Source: Isoetes taiwanensis
Lineage: Eukaryota; Streptophyta; Lycopodiopsida; Isoetales; Isoetaceae
NCBI GenBank assembly: GCA_021234155.1
Contig: JAJEKV010000014.1
Coordinates: 21,405,513-21,469,512, forward strand
Reading direction: 5' to 3'
DNA length: 64,000 nucleotides
Positions 9,597 to 19,306 of this stretch are shown here, in pieces. Each line of letters begins with the position of its first letter. The stretch's first letter is position 1. The translations under genes were made by a program, and so were the position numbers. The notes under the pieces were generated by a model that worked only from the letters and a program-made list of their open reading frames with translations, had not been told where the DNA came from and ran no database searches.

Positions 9597-9672
9597 CTGC
9601 ACGGAAAACAAATGTTAGAAACATTGATAGTCAACAAGCAAATTGGGCGGGCGCCCAATTTAAAATGCATAC
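9597..9672 (-). other. 76-nt intron containing a P1 palindrome
   Basis: On the minus strand the donor is CAG|GTATGC (G at 9672) and the acceptor TTTTCCGTGCAG|C (G at 9597). Joining gives ...HECAA-AYWLYRPWCDKG..., in phase 1 on both sides, whereas reading through the intron gives junk. The intron centre is the perfect-core P1 palindrome at 9640-9661, which makes up over a quarter of its length. Confidence 0.7.
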
Positions 9673-9947
9673 CTGCTGCACACTCGTGATCAGGCAAATT
9701 CTTTTCGATGTCCTGTTTTTCTCGTAAATGCTTGGGAAACTTAGCATATTGCTTTGGATGGTCGGAATTGGCGAAGCAAATATTTATTTCCTGTACTGAT
9801 GGCGTAGCCGCTGCGTCTCTGGCAACATACATTAGTAGGACAAGACATTGCAACTCTCGAACTCTAGAGGTAGTCGCAGTTCTGGCCGGGGGGTCCTGGT
9901 AGGAACCAACCCAAACACGGCTGCCACCGTCTATTGTCTTCATGGCG

Positions 9948-10012
9948 GATAGGCACTCATTGAGGCGGTCTGGGGCTATATTACTCATTGAGGCGGTCTG
10001 GGGTAATAAATA
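9948..10012 (-). repeat. Direct duplication of about 26 bp in the coding segment
   Basis: The sequence ACTCATTGAGGCGGTCTGGG occurs at 9956-9975 and again at 9986-10005. It duplicates the codons for PDRLNE within the decayed gene, and the two frames on either side each carry that motif. It is a recent short tandem duplication that causes or accompanies the frame break between 10523-9981 and 9988-9488. Confidence 0.8.
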
Positions 10013-10748
10013 TAGCTACCCAGTAAAGCTGCTGGTCCGTCATCGTGCTTAGCTGGTCAAGGAATTTTTCATAATCTTCCTTTGGCCATTTCTTCGTATA
10101 TCTGAAGCGGGCCGAAGTGTTTACCACGTCCACGCACAAACCTCGCGGACTAACGTGGAAACACTTGAAAGGTTTGCCACCCTCCTCAACTGGCCCTAGA
10201 AGATATTCGTCTACTTTGCTGTAGAGGGACTCCGGAAAGCTTTCCTTCTCCATCTCTTTGCGTCCTTCTGCCCATCCACTGATGCTACTTGCGAACATAA
10301 GCATCAGATTCTCCGTGAATATGGGGTGAGCTTGCCTCAAGGCAGCCATGTCTTGAAAAGGAAGTTTCTTCACTTCCTTCATGTAGCTGACAAGGGCCCG
10401 CTCCATTGTTCCAATCTTCTTCAGCTCTCCGGCTCTGACTTTCATAGTGCGTCTCCCAGTATAATCCTTGCTTCCCTTCAGGAATGTGGTGCCATCCTTG
10501 ATCTCCTTCAAAGACCTTTGCATCTAGAGGATGCATGGACTTTAATGGTCGACGTGAATTATTGGTGAAAAGTCTAAGCCTATCCTTCACTTCAATTTTT
10601 TCTCCTTCTCGTCCTTCAACCGGTCTTCATAGAATAACCGGGGCAACCGGGTGCACAAATTCCACGACTCGTCATCAAGATATACAAAGTAGTCGTAGTC
10701 ACGCATAGTTGACTTTTTAATGGTTTGCAGCGCTACAGCTTTCCAATC

Positions 10749-11038
10749 CTGCATGACACAGAAGGCACTAGATAAGGGCATACACATCATCTTAATTAGC
10801 TTCGCGTTGCAAGTGACCCAAAATGGGCGCGCCCAATTTCGGATCATCCGACATCGAGGTGAAATGGCGGTAGCTTCACTGAACGGTTCCGAAATTGGGC
10901 GTGCGCCCAATATGCAGCCGTTCCGGGAAATTGGGCGCCCGCCCAATTTGAAAAGAGTGCCAAAAATTTGAAATTGGGCGGGCGCCCAATTTCGAACTCG
11001 TGGATAGCAGGAACTAGTAATGGTGGTAGTGCACTTAC
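10749..11038 (-). other. 290-nt intron carrying four P1 palindromes
   Basis: The donor on the minus strand is TATTCT|GTAAGT (G at 11038) and the acceptor CTGTGTCATGCAG|GAT (G at 10749). The exons join in phase 0: ...VGGAYS then DWKAVALQ.... Four P1 copies lie inside, at 10821-10839, 10892-10912, 10928-10949 and 10971-10992. The last is extended by an outer TTGA/TCGAA stem. No other P1 copies occur within the exons of this gene. Confidence 0.7.
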
Positions 11039-12709
11039 AGAATACGCTCCACCGACAGAGTGCCCGCGTTTGCCCTTCTTAGGCTTCCCGTAGAATGCCC
11101 ACTGGTTGCGAAGCTGCTGAATTTCTTCGAAAAATACTTCCTCGTGTATAGTCTTCTTTGTTATGTCATTATTCTCCTGGCTTACACGAACGTACTCGAT
11201 TGCAGTGAGATTTCCTGCCAGGACTCGGCATTTCCTTTTGGCATAGAAAAAGAATATCAGTTCTGCCAAGTGCTTCCTTTCAGGAGGCCATGCCAAAGCT
11301 TGTGTGACAAGCAGTTGAGCAACAGATAATCGTTATGGTTGCCATTAACAATCCAAAGATTCTCGCATTTTGCGGATCCTCCCGACTTCTTCCACTTGAT
11401 TGCTCGCCTGCGGTGCGTGGATCGAACGCGGCACGACATCAGCCACGGGGAGGGTGCATCGATGGCTGATAAACGATTCGTAGAGAGTGTCGGCGTTCGG
11501 ACTTATGACCCTACAAGTCATATTTGCTTAGGGGCTTTATGCATCTTGAACACATCGACTTCAATCTCGGCCCACCCCCGGAGGGTAGATTCTCTCCCCG
11601 TGCTTGATGCTTGCTATGGCGTTTTGTGACAACTCATATGCGCTCTCCCCGTGGCGACGCCACCCGATGGAGTGAACTTCACGCGACCTGCCGCTACTCT
11701 CCGGTTCTTGAGATGAAGACGAAGACAAGGACTCCCTCTCCAACTTTTGGGCTCTGTGATAACACGTCCGCTTGCGCCTCTTGACGGACCACCTAAATCT
11801 TTTCCTCTGCGCTTAGGGGTTCCTCTTGAGGGCGGCTGGTCCTCTTACACTTTTCGCATCGGGCGACCTTGATGTTCTCTTCATTCCACGAATATAAGTT
11901 TAGTGGCGGCTTTACGGTGAATAGCCTTAGCGGTGTCCTCGCCTTCTTGGATTTATACGGTCTCCATGTGCTTTGCCCCTGCGGCTTGTCTTTCTCACCT
12001 TTCTTGTATCTAGACTTAAGCCACTTAGTATAGCCGGTATACTTTAGGTTGGTTTTGCCCTGATACTCAGTGAGCGATGCTTTCGACCTGCTCGTTTGTG
12101 CTCTAATATCCACTGCATCGGCAGTAGTAGCCATCAAAATATCGGTTCTTGATTTGATGCCCGAAGCTCTAAACTTTCATATGAGTCTAGCGCCCATCCT
12201 TTCTCGAAAGCAAGAATGTGGGCTTTCCTTTATACTTGCGTTCATCATACATGGCTCGTTACTTAGATAGTGGAACTTTATAACGGACAAAAGTCCGATC
12301 TACGGTGTCTTCAACGTCGATGAGGAAGTCATCCTTGTTCTCGGCGAGACCTCCATGTCGATGACGATACCGCCGAATTCATTTTTCCTGCCCCTATCTT
12401 GCCAAAGAAAAGCAGAAGATCCTTGAGGTGGTTTGTCCGGGACCCGGGATGAATATTCCCTATCTCTATGCACGGACCCATTCCTCGGAAATCACAAAAT
12501 TTCATTGGGCACAACCCGGATGCCAAAGAAAAGCTTCTTTCTCTTCTTACGTTCTTGCATTCTCTATTGCAATAGCCTCTCTCGCAAATTTGGGTCCTGC
12601 ATCGAACCCGAAAGGCGATCTGCTTTGTTCAAGCCATATTAATTCTGAAACGGAAAGTAGTGTTAGTACTTGGGAGACATGGGGCTGAAGAGGTCTGTTA
12701 GATGGAGGC

Positions 12710-13114
12710 AAATTGGGCTACCAATTTGCCCGGATCCTCACGCAAGACACAAATTGGGCGCCCAACTTGCTCTGGCCAACTCATGGTGAGCCTTGAGTCC
12801 GAGGAGACGACAGACATAAATTGGGCCCACCAATTTGGCCAGATCCCTAAATTGATACTAAATTTATTTACCCCTTACACAAAGTGGGCGGGACGCCCGG
12901 TTTGCCTATCCCGGAAAGCACGACTACCTTGGATGGTAGACTTGGGCAGACTAAATTGGGCGCCCAATTTAGTCCGCCCAAGTCTACCATCCAAGGTAGT
13001 CGTGGTCTCCGGGATAGGCAAACCGCGTCCCGCCTACTTTGGTGCTCTGGATAGGCAAACAAGGCCCACCCACATTGGTGTGAGGGGATAAGTAAATTGG
13101 GCCCCCCCACTTTG
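12710..13114. repeat. P1 cluster with a roughly 160-bp palindrome (12881-13040)
   Basis: Diverged P1 copies lie at 12710-12728, 12751-12768, 12818-12837 and 13093-13114. Between them is a long inverted repeat centred on the P1 core at 12961/12962. The left arm (GGTTTGCCTATCCCGG..., GACTACCTTGGATGGTAGAC) and right arm (GTCTACCATCCAAGGTAGTC..., CCGGGATAGGCAAACC) pair with only a few indels from about 12881 to 13040. Open frames across it on both strands read almost the same peptide because of the symmetry, so I call none of them genes. Confidence 0.9.
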
Positions 13115-13347
13115 GTGTTAGGGAAAAAGTCCAATGTTTTGCAAAATGAAACACCCTCAGGGAAGCAATTGTGTGCCCTATTCAGTTCTGCACACAGGTA
13201 TGCATCTGTGGGGACCAGTGAGGCATCTAGAAGATGTTCATATGTCCGAGATGTAATAGCGGGATACTTAATCAGGCAAGCGCTCAAGTTTATATTAAGA
13301 AAGTAGTCCACCTTACCTTTGCCACCGGTGGTGGGGCGAGATGCCAT
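13110..13347 (-). CDS. Coding-like fragment, MASRPTTGGKGK start
   Basis: From the ATG at 13347 the minus strand reads MASRPTTGGKGKVDYFLNIN and on for about 78 codons of well-mixed composition (...YEHLLDASLVPTDAYLCAEL...) before it runs into the P1 palindrome cluster. A donor-like GGTAAGGTGG occurs right after the first 12 codons, so an intron is possible. The 3' end is undefined. It may be the 5' end of the decayed gene at 12.7-8.7 kb, separated by the palindrome cluster. No family is recognised. Confidence 0.35.
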
Positions 13348-13349
13348 CA

Positions 13350-14440
13350 ACTGCTAGAATTCCTTGGTGTACAGGGGTACCCAGGCGATAGGTCAATGCA
13401 GAGAGGAAGGCGCCAACAGGATGGCGACAAGCGGCCGAGAGACACAAGGCGCCAATAGCTCGATCCGAAGCCGACAGCTGGTTCGGGAGTATAGTGCGGG
13501 ATGAGAACGACTTTCGTGGCTAAGAAATATGAAGGCGACAGTGTTTAGCGGAGCACAAAGCGCCAAAGAAGCACAGAATTTTCTAAATTTGCAGTCGAGG
13601 AGAATGAGGGGCTTTTAAAGGGTTATGGACCTCTCTTGGGGCGAAGACAAGTGTCGTGCATGTAAGCGCTTGGCCTTTTGAAATAAAAATGGACCGTTGA
13701 TGGGTTCGAGCGTGAGGAATTAATTGTGGACCTTAATAATAAGTGCGCGGAGTTTTTGAATTTCAAATCTGTCATTTAAAGCCCGCCCAAAATTAATTCG
13801 AGTCATGCACGTGTCGCACGTGCTTTAGGCGGGAACTTGTGTTTCAAAGTTCCGGGACGGACACATTATTTCGAAATTAGGTGGGACATTTAACTTTAAA
13901 AATTGGGGGGAAATTACATTCAAATTTTGGGGGGAATTCATGTTTAAATGTAAATGCGCTTCAAACCTATTATTTTCTGGCAGTGCCTTGTTTGGCTACT
14001 ATCTTTTCTACAAGACGCAAACATCTTCAACGATTCATATTCATGGCCACGAGATCTCCAAAGGTTTGTGCTGCTCCACAGTTAAATTCGCCATACCTCG
14101 ATGTGTAATTGCTGCAAATGTGATGTGACCCGATTTTATCAATCACGCCTTTCCATTCACGGCTGTTCATTCGCACCTCTTCAAGCACGCCTGTTCATTC
14201 ACACCTTTCCATTCACGCCTTTTCGATGGCTTGACCCTTGATTTACTCCTCCTCATTCACCTGGTTACTGTCACATTTACATAAACTCTAAATTTCGATG
14301 CAGTCCGCCCTTTTCCTAAAATTGTCTCCATTAACCCTTGTTTGTAGTCAGGCCCTTCCAATGCTCGATTGTATTTGTTTTGGGAGCTCAATGATAAATT
14401 CCAGTTAGTGTCTGCCTCCTTAGTTCTCTTAGTGTCTATG
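13350..14440. other. Intergenic stretch, no supported gene
   Basis: Short open frames (13881-14128) are not supported by any motif, although an ATG at 14043 starts MATRSPKVC and could be a first exon for the downstream plus-strand gene. At about 14140-14230 there are four or five imperfect copies of a CACGCCT-TTCATTCA unit. Nothing else was recognised. Confidence 0.4.
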
Positions 14441-14990
14441 TGTAGGTGACCAGGTAGGTGAAACTGCCCGGGTGGGCAAACTGTATCTCGAAGGTGTTTT
14501 ATCTTGGTGACAACTAAATTGGGCGGGCGCCGAGTCTCTGCCTACTTCACAGGTCTTTAACCACCACGAACAAATTGGGCGGGCGCCCAATTTGTGCGCG
14601 GATATGTCCTGCTCAGAACGACAACCTTCTTTTGTACCCATTGTGAGACTGACTGCATCAATAATACCCTTATATAAGCGCCTGATTCGGTTCAAATTGG
14701 GCGGCCGCCCAATTTGCAACAATGGGACAAATTGGGCGGTCGCCCATATTGTCCCTTTCTGTAGATGACCAGATAGGTGAAACTGTCCGGGTGGGCCAGC
14801 TGTATCTCGAATGTGTTTTCTCTTGGTGACAGCTAAATTGGGCGGACGACGAGTGTGTGCCTACTTTACAGCTCCTCTACCACCACGAACAAATTGGGCG
14901 GGTTTGTGCGCGGATATGGCCTCTTCAGAGTGAGAACCTTCTTTTCTACCCATTGTGAGACTTACTGCATCCAATACTAACCTTATACAA
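14440..14990. repeat. Direct duplication of about 235 bp with P1 palindromes
   Basis: Segment 14440-14675 (GTAGGTGACCAGGTAGGTGA...) is repeated at about 14755-14985 with about 85% identity. Between and within the copies are P1 palindromes at 14572-14593, 14693-14716 (perfect 24 bp) and 14724-14755 (core plus GGGACA/TGTCCC arms). In the second copy, the palindrome matching 14572-14593 has lost about 7 bp from its right arm. The block ends just before the coding region beginning at 15137 and may be its intron or promoter. Confidence 0.85.
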
Positions 14991-15136
14991 GGGGAATCTA
15001 AAGACCTCATATGTAAAAAAGGGCACCCGCCCAATTTTATTGTCCTTGTAACCATTGAATGGGAGTCCCCCCAGGTCATTTGCATTGCTTTCTCGTCTTC
15101 CTTACTCGATTTTAACACTACTGAAATCCTTGTGCA

Positions 15137-15962
15137 GGTTGTGTATCTCTTCCTTAATGAACATCTAGTAGCAAAGGGAGTTGTGGGGCAAATGACACAA
15201 TGCCACTTCAAGGAGATATCGAAAGGACTACTGAGCGTAGGTGTGGAGGAAGTGTTCGAAGGCCACCATACCCTTCCCTGGCCAACTCCAGATGCAACCA
15301 CAATAGCAGAAGCCAGGGGCTCATTCGTTCTGTGGAGAAGTGAAGATGCTCGTGAGTCGTCTGCTAATGACGTCCCCAGCAAAAGACAGCGGACAACGGT
15401 GGGGAAGGAGACACAACCGCTGACAAGATATACCCTTCTTGAAAAGGATTGTGAGATATGGCACTCATGCGACTCCATTATTGCCGGAAAGGGATTCATA
15501 TCTTTCACTGGCCCCGATGATGCAGTTTGTGACCAGTTTCTGGGTTTCAAGTTTGTGGGAGTATCTGTAACTGAAGGTTTCCCTCCCCTTTCTGAAGTGA
15601 ACATCCGTTGCCAGGGTTGCTTGCAGGTGCCGAAGCCGGGGATGCTCGTGAGATGGAGCAATGACCTCGTCTGTGTTGACGGAGTAAAGGTCTCGGAGAT
15701 ATTGACCGCAACACCGCAACAGGAAGCAGATATTGTGTCCAGCCAGGGGAGCTCGAGCATCGGCACCCAAATTATGAGAAATGACATTACACTTTTCATT
15801 CTCGACAACCCAGGAAGGTTGTTAGGCCACCAAAGCTTGCTCGTCTCACCACTCAGAATGCTATCCTCATTTACAGGAGGACCTTGTGTTGCAAGAATAG
15901 GTGTTGTGTCAGGTTCTCTAGGAATCAAGTTGTTAACATGCGAAAGGAATTCCTTGCCATGA
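15137..15962 (+). pseudogene. N-terminal region of a DUF7869-type element protein
   Basis: The plus-strand open frame looks coding from the acceptor TTGTGCAG at 15129-15136 onward (VVYLFLNEHLVAKG...). It ends in a frame that overlaps the next ORF, so an indel lies near 15890. It contains a KRQR basic cluster that may be a nuclear localisation signal. The opposite strand is also open (14861-15928), but the plus strand is preferred because it leads directly into the conserved downstream blocks. I do not recognise a domain in this part. Its link to the DUF7869 protein is by position. Confidence 0.4.
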
Positions 15963-16678
15963 AATCAAGTGATAGGGTTACTTTTGTTTATGACATGTTA
16001 AGCCAACAACATGAAAGGTCAAGAGTGGGACGACTGGTGCTGCAGGGGAATCTCGTTTGCGAAAGGGCGTGGTACCTTGGTCTCGGGATCTCAAAGTTGG
16101 CGTATCTGAAATGGAAGGCCCAATTTCTTGAGGGTGCACGCAAGGCCGAACATGGTAACTGTGGCACCTTGAAGCCTCGCTCCTCGACGTTGGCATGTGA
16201 GGCCGTGTTTTCCATGTTCGTGAGGGAGAACGGTGAATCCTTGCCCCACCGTAGCAGGAGAAACGAGGAGGGGATAAGAGAGAATGTCAGGAAGTTGCCT
16301 GCAATGTTTACGAAGTCCAGCATTCTAGAAGAGGTTAATGCAGAGGTTGTGGCATTGACTGGCAAGAAGGTATCACCGACAGGTTTTCATAGAACGTGGA
16401 GGCGGAGTTTCCGGGACGTCAGTATCGCAAAGAAAATTGCATTCTCCAAATGCGATACATGTGAGGTGATCCGTACGAAGTTACTGAAGACCAAAGATGA
16501 AGGAGAGAGGAGGATGTTGCATGATGAAAGAAGAGCGATAGAGACCGGAGCAGGCCCTCGTGGTCGCATTACCAAGATCGGGTCGTGGAGATTATACTCC
16601 CACGTATCCCGCCAATATCTTTGTATTATTCACGACAAAATGGATCAAGCCAAAACAATGATTCCAAAATTGCAATAA
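15884..16678 (+). pseudogene. DUF7869-type element protein, Cys-rich and helical middle part
   Basis: This 264-codon frame starts with closely spaced cysteines (CCKNRCC), then a helical segment (MRKEFLAMKSSDRVTFVYDM), GNLVCERAWYLGLGISKLAY, a CDTCEVIR zinc-ligand-like pair and a C-terminal DKMDQAKT block. The order Cys motif, VC-x-x-AW-x-x-x-(L)GIS, CDTC, DKMDQAKT matches what I know of DUF7869-containing plant and animal proteins, which are thought to derive from transposons. It ends at 16678, where homology moves to other frames. Confidence 0.6.
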
Positions 16679-17228
16679 TCAGTAAAGTCTCTCCGAGACT
16701 TGACAAGCTTTAACGACATTGACCGGTGCATTGATTCATGGTCATGGGAATGGATCTTATGGAAACTTTGCCTGGACTTATGGCCGATGACTCTAACTTC
16801 CATGTAGGTTCTTTGAATAGCATCTTGAAGAGATTAGAGATGGGGCACGCAGTATGCGAGGAGGCCACCCGTGGCCGCTGCTGAATCATCTGCTCCAAAA
16901 TGGGTCTCCTCATTGCGAGACACAACGGCCTTGGAGTCAAAGTTGTCACTATCCAATACCAAAGATACACGCTAATTTGCCCGTGAGCACGGGGGACCAT
17001 CATTGAAGCCTCTGCCCAAGATACTTTATTTGCAAAATGGACAACGATCCGACGTAACAAGAATAGGTATGTCTTCTCCTATCTTTCTTACCTAGTATAT
17101 CTTGGTGTGTTTGAAGAGATTGAGCTAGGGTTCATGATGCCCGGTCACACACATGATGATATCGATGCCTTGTTTGGTAACTTCTCTACATCTTTAAAGA
17201 AGGCAGAGGTGCTCACAATGCCGAAATC
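16679..17228 (+). pseudogene. DUF7869 core, frameshifted
   Basis: Successive frames preserve the family signature in order: HGHGNGSYG (about 16735), ADDSNFHVGSLNSILKRL (16790-16840), PKILYLQ (about 17016), NKNRYVFSYLSYLVYLGVF (17055-17115), FEEIELGF and GHTHDDIDALFGNFS (17113-17190). GHTHxDxDxxF is the hallmark of DUF7869. At least four frame changes occur in 550 bp, so this copy cannot make a full protein. Confidence 0.7.
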
Positions 17229-18208
17229 TTGTATGAATTCCACAAATGCAACTTGAATACACCCGTGCCCTATGTTGTTGACAAAGTTCCGGATTGGAAG
17301 GGTTTTATAGAAGGCTACATACCAGATGGGGATGATAGATTGACAGGTCATACCACCCCTCTAACTTTCAGATTCGCTATGAATGGTGATTGGCCAGTCA
17401 TGTATTACAAAACTAGACCCACTTACCTGGATTGGTTGCCTGCTGGTGGAATAAAGATGTGGAAAGAAAAAGAGGACGGGAAGCCCATGATGCCAGTTGG
17501 ATATCCTAAGCTGCTTCCTCCCAAGAAATCGGTGAAGGACCTTGGCCTGCTGCGAAACAGTATCCACAAGCATATATTGCATTGGGTTGCTTGTTCAACG
17601 TCTAACAAAGGTGCTCCAGAAACTGCCAACTACTCGGCACAGTTCACGGCCACGATTGAATATTGGATGAAACTCTTGCAAGAACTCGGGAACATCAGCA
17701 AAGGATGACGAAGGCACTTATAATGACTTCTGGCCATGTACTAGGCAAGCACAAGCTCCACCTCATGTAGCTGTAGTGGTAGAGCCAATTGCTACTATCA
17801 CTCCTCCTTATGTCGGCCCCTGGAAGGACAAACCTGTGCCGGAATTCAACCCATACAAAGATTTGAAGAAAGGTATGTTTATTTATGGCACGCCCTGATG
17901 ATGTGTTGTGCCCAACTTGGGTGGGCCTAGCTACTGAGGACCCACAAATGGATGATAAGAAGGAGAACTTTGAGACTATTCTGGTGACTTGGTGGGAGCC
18001 AATCCCAGTGAGGAACCAAGTCTACCCAGCTAATTATGCCAATTGTTGGAAGAAGAGATGGAGGCCAACGACTGCAAGTGACCGCATAGAAGTGGAGACT
18101 ATCGACTACGCTTGGGAGCCATCAAACATGAAGAAGATACCTAATACTATTAAGATACCCGTGCATGCTGCTGAGGCATATGCAGCACTCGCAGGGGATA
18201 TCAACTAG
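17229..18208 (+). pseudogene. DUF7869 element protein, C-terminal part
   Basis: Frame 17229-17708 (DWKGFIEGYI..., YYKTRPTYLDWLP...) continues in two shifted frames to 18208. Near 17710 it reads DDEGTYNDFWPCT, and near 17885 MARPDDVLCPTWVGLAT, then ILVTWWEPIPVRNQ and AWEPSNMKKIPNTIKIPV. The WVG...V-x-WW-x-P order is typical of the region following DUF7869. The sequence ends at a TAG at 18208. With 15137-18205 this gives an original protein of roughly 1,000 residues. Confidence 0.6.
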
Positions 18209-18397
18209 TGTATGAAAATGAGTCATTCATCCAAGTGTACTAAAAAATGGTCCATAAATTCAGGTATTGTCCATAATTAATGAAATTGTGCTTCCACGGA
18301 TATTGAAAATTAAAAATAGGAAACGTAATATTCGACACATTTGTCAAAAACTTTTCCCATTGAGAAATAAAACCATTACAAACATTAAAAAAAAAAA
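18209..18397. other. AT-rich spacer between the DUF7869 element and cassette 2
   Basis: No coding sequence. It is AT-rich and ends in an A run just before a small hairpin. It would hold the 3' UTRs of two convergent genes. Confidence 0.4.
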
Positions 18398-18398
18398 C

Positions 18399-18421
18399 GG
18401 GCCCCTCTAGGAGGAGCCCGA
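18399..18421. terminator. GC-rich hairpin next to an A-run at the 3' end of cassette 2
   Basis: CGGGCCCCTCTAGGAGGAGC followed by CCG can fold with roughly 7-9 bp arms. It lies 4 bp beyond the stop of the minus-strand ORF at 18425 and is followed, on that strand, by a T run. Eukaryotic genes do not need such a terminator. I note it because the other cassettes have P2 hairpins near this position. Confidence 0.3.
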
Positions 18422-18424
18422 TGC

Positions 18425-18841
18425 CTATGATCGCCGGGCAAGCTCTTCCTGGAGGGCAGTGATAATTTTTTTCTGCTTCTCCAACATGATTGCCTGCCCC
18501 GCAACCACGTTCTCATATTCCGCAACCTTATCTTCCCGCTCATCGAGTTGAGCTCGGGCAGCCTCTCCCGCTTCGATTGCGGCCCTAAGCCTCTCTTGGA
18601 GGTTATATCTCGTGGCGCGCAATTCGCGGTCTAAGGCAGCCCGCTGATTGTCGCGCACTAAAATCACCTCCCTGTAGAAGGCGGCCTTTTCCTCTGCCGC
18701 AACCAGCTTGGCGACGTCTTCATCATTCTTTTCTTTTAGAAGGCGGATCCGTTCCTCCGCTTCAGCACGAATGTTCTGAATTTCCTTGACCAAAACTTGA
18801 GACAAGATCTCGGCAGGGATGGAACTGGAGCTGGAGGCCAT
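18425..18841 (-). CDS. Coiled-coil protein, cassette 2 (138 aa, intact)
   Basis: The ORF MASSSSSIPAEILSQVL... runs intact for 138 codons and is helical almost throughout, with continuous heptads from about residue 15 to the end (EIQNIRAEAEERIRLLKEKN, YNLQERLRAAIEAGEAARAQ). It has a Ser-rich N-terminus, no signal peptide, no membrane segment and no catalytic motif. A TATA box lies 93 bp ahead of the ATG. It is the best-preserved member of four paralogous cassettes (5.0, 18.4, 19.5 and 20.3 kb), all on the minus strand. The sequence supports a structural or oligomerising role. Nothing more specific can be said. Confidence 0.65.
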   Translation of the reverse strand: MASSSSSIPAEILSQVLVKEIQNIRAEAEERIRLLKEKNDEDVAKLVAAEEKAAFYREVILVRDNQRAALDRELRATRYNLQERLRAAIEAGEAARAQLDEREDKVAEYENVVAGQAIMLEKQKKIITALQEELARRS

Positions 18842-18933
18842 TGAAAGTGATGGGAGAACAGGAGAGATGGCTGAGGGCGGATGTGGTAGAACAGGAGATG
18901 GCGGATATAGGAGAAGACAAAGGCCTCCGACGT

Positions 18934-18941
18934 TTTATATA
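18934..18941 (-). promoter_or_regulatory. TATA box for cassette 2
   Basis: TATATAAA on the minus strand, 93 bp ahead of the ATG at 18841. The spacing matches the paralogous cassettes. Confidence 0.6.
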
Positions 18942-19306
18942 GAAACTAGAGATACGTTGGAATCTACGGTTGCGAGTACCGATAAAGTTGTGTAATAATC
19001 CTACGAGGCAAAATTATAGCATGCAATTAGGCAACGGTAGCCTATGTTCGCATCATGGGATCCGTCATATCCTAGCTTTACTGTATGCAGGCCGTACAAA
19101 AGACAGTGTTATTGTGGCAGCGCATGCCACGTCCTTGGCATGACGTTGTCATCCACAAGCCACGTATGTGAATAGACGTTGTCATCCACATGCAAATTCG
19201 CATTTACCTGCAAGTTATCACATAATCTAGCTATATATTTGTGTTACATATACTTTTCCATTAATAAATTAGGAATTTATACATACAACGAGGTGTACGT
19301 TGTGGA
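18942..19306. other. Spacer upstream of cassette 2
   Basis: No ORF or RNA gene is recognised. It contains a short repeated motif ACGTTGTCATCCACA at about 19143-19175 and AT-rich sequence up to the next hairpin. Confidence 0.4.

Larger units (their letters stand above)
9499..12690 (-). pseudogene. Multi-exon gene of unknown function, decayed, with P1-bearing introns
   Basis: Coding-like segments follow one another on the minus strand. They are about 12690-12140 (GGIVIDME...DDFLIDVEDTVD), 12137-11793 (basic, with one CxxC), about 11420-11039 (SVAQLLVTQALAWPPERKHL..., IFFFYAKRKC...), 10748-10587 (WKAVALQTIKKS..., DYDYFVYLDDESW), 10523-9985, 9984-9673 and 9596-9499. Two introns, 10749-11038 and 9597-9672, have good GT-AG sites and join their flanking exons in frame. 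In-frame stops and frame changes near 11330, 10590 and 9985, and a final TAG at 9499 followed by more coding-like sequence, show decay. I do not recognise the family. It has no membrane segment. Confidence 0.5.

Noticed and set aside
12702-13350. Similar ORFs on both strands (129 and 160 codons)
   Set aside because: Across 12881-13040 they are the two readings of a palindrome, giving nearly the same peptide in both directions. Only the part of the minus frame upstream of the palindrome (13347-13110) looks coding.
6800-15036. P1 copies as a CRISPR array
   Set aside because: Spacing is irregular (tens to thousands of bp), the unit is itself a palindrome without unique spacers, and the DNA is eukaryotic.
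14861-15928. 355-codon open frame on the minus strand
   Set aside because: It overlaps the plus-strand frame that leads directly into the DUF7869 blocks. It is Ser/Thr/Pro/Arg-rich with no motif and runs into the P1 repeats. I regard it as a shadow frame.
18399-18421. Bacterial-type Rho-independent terminator
   Set aside because: Hairpin plus T-run looks like one, but all surrounding evidence is eukaryotic. It is kept only as a low-confidence hairpin feature.
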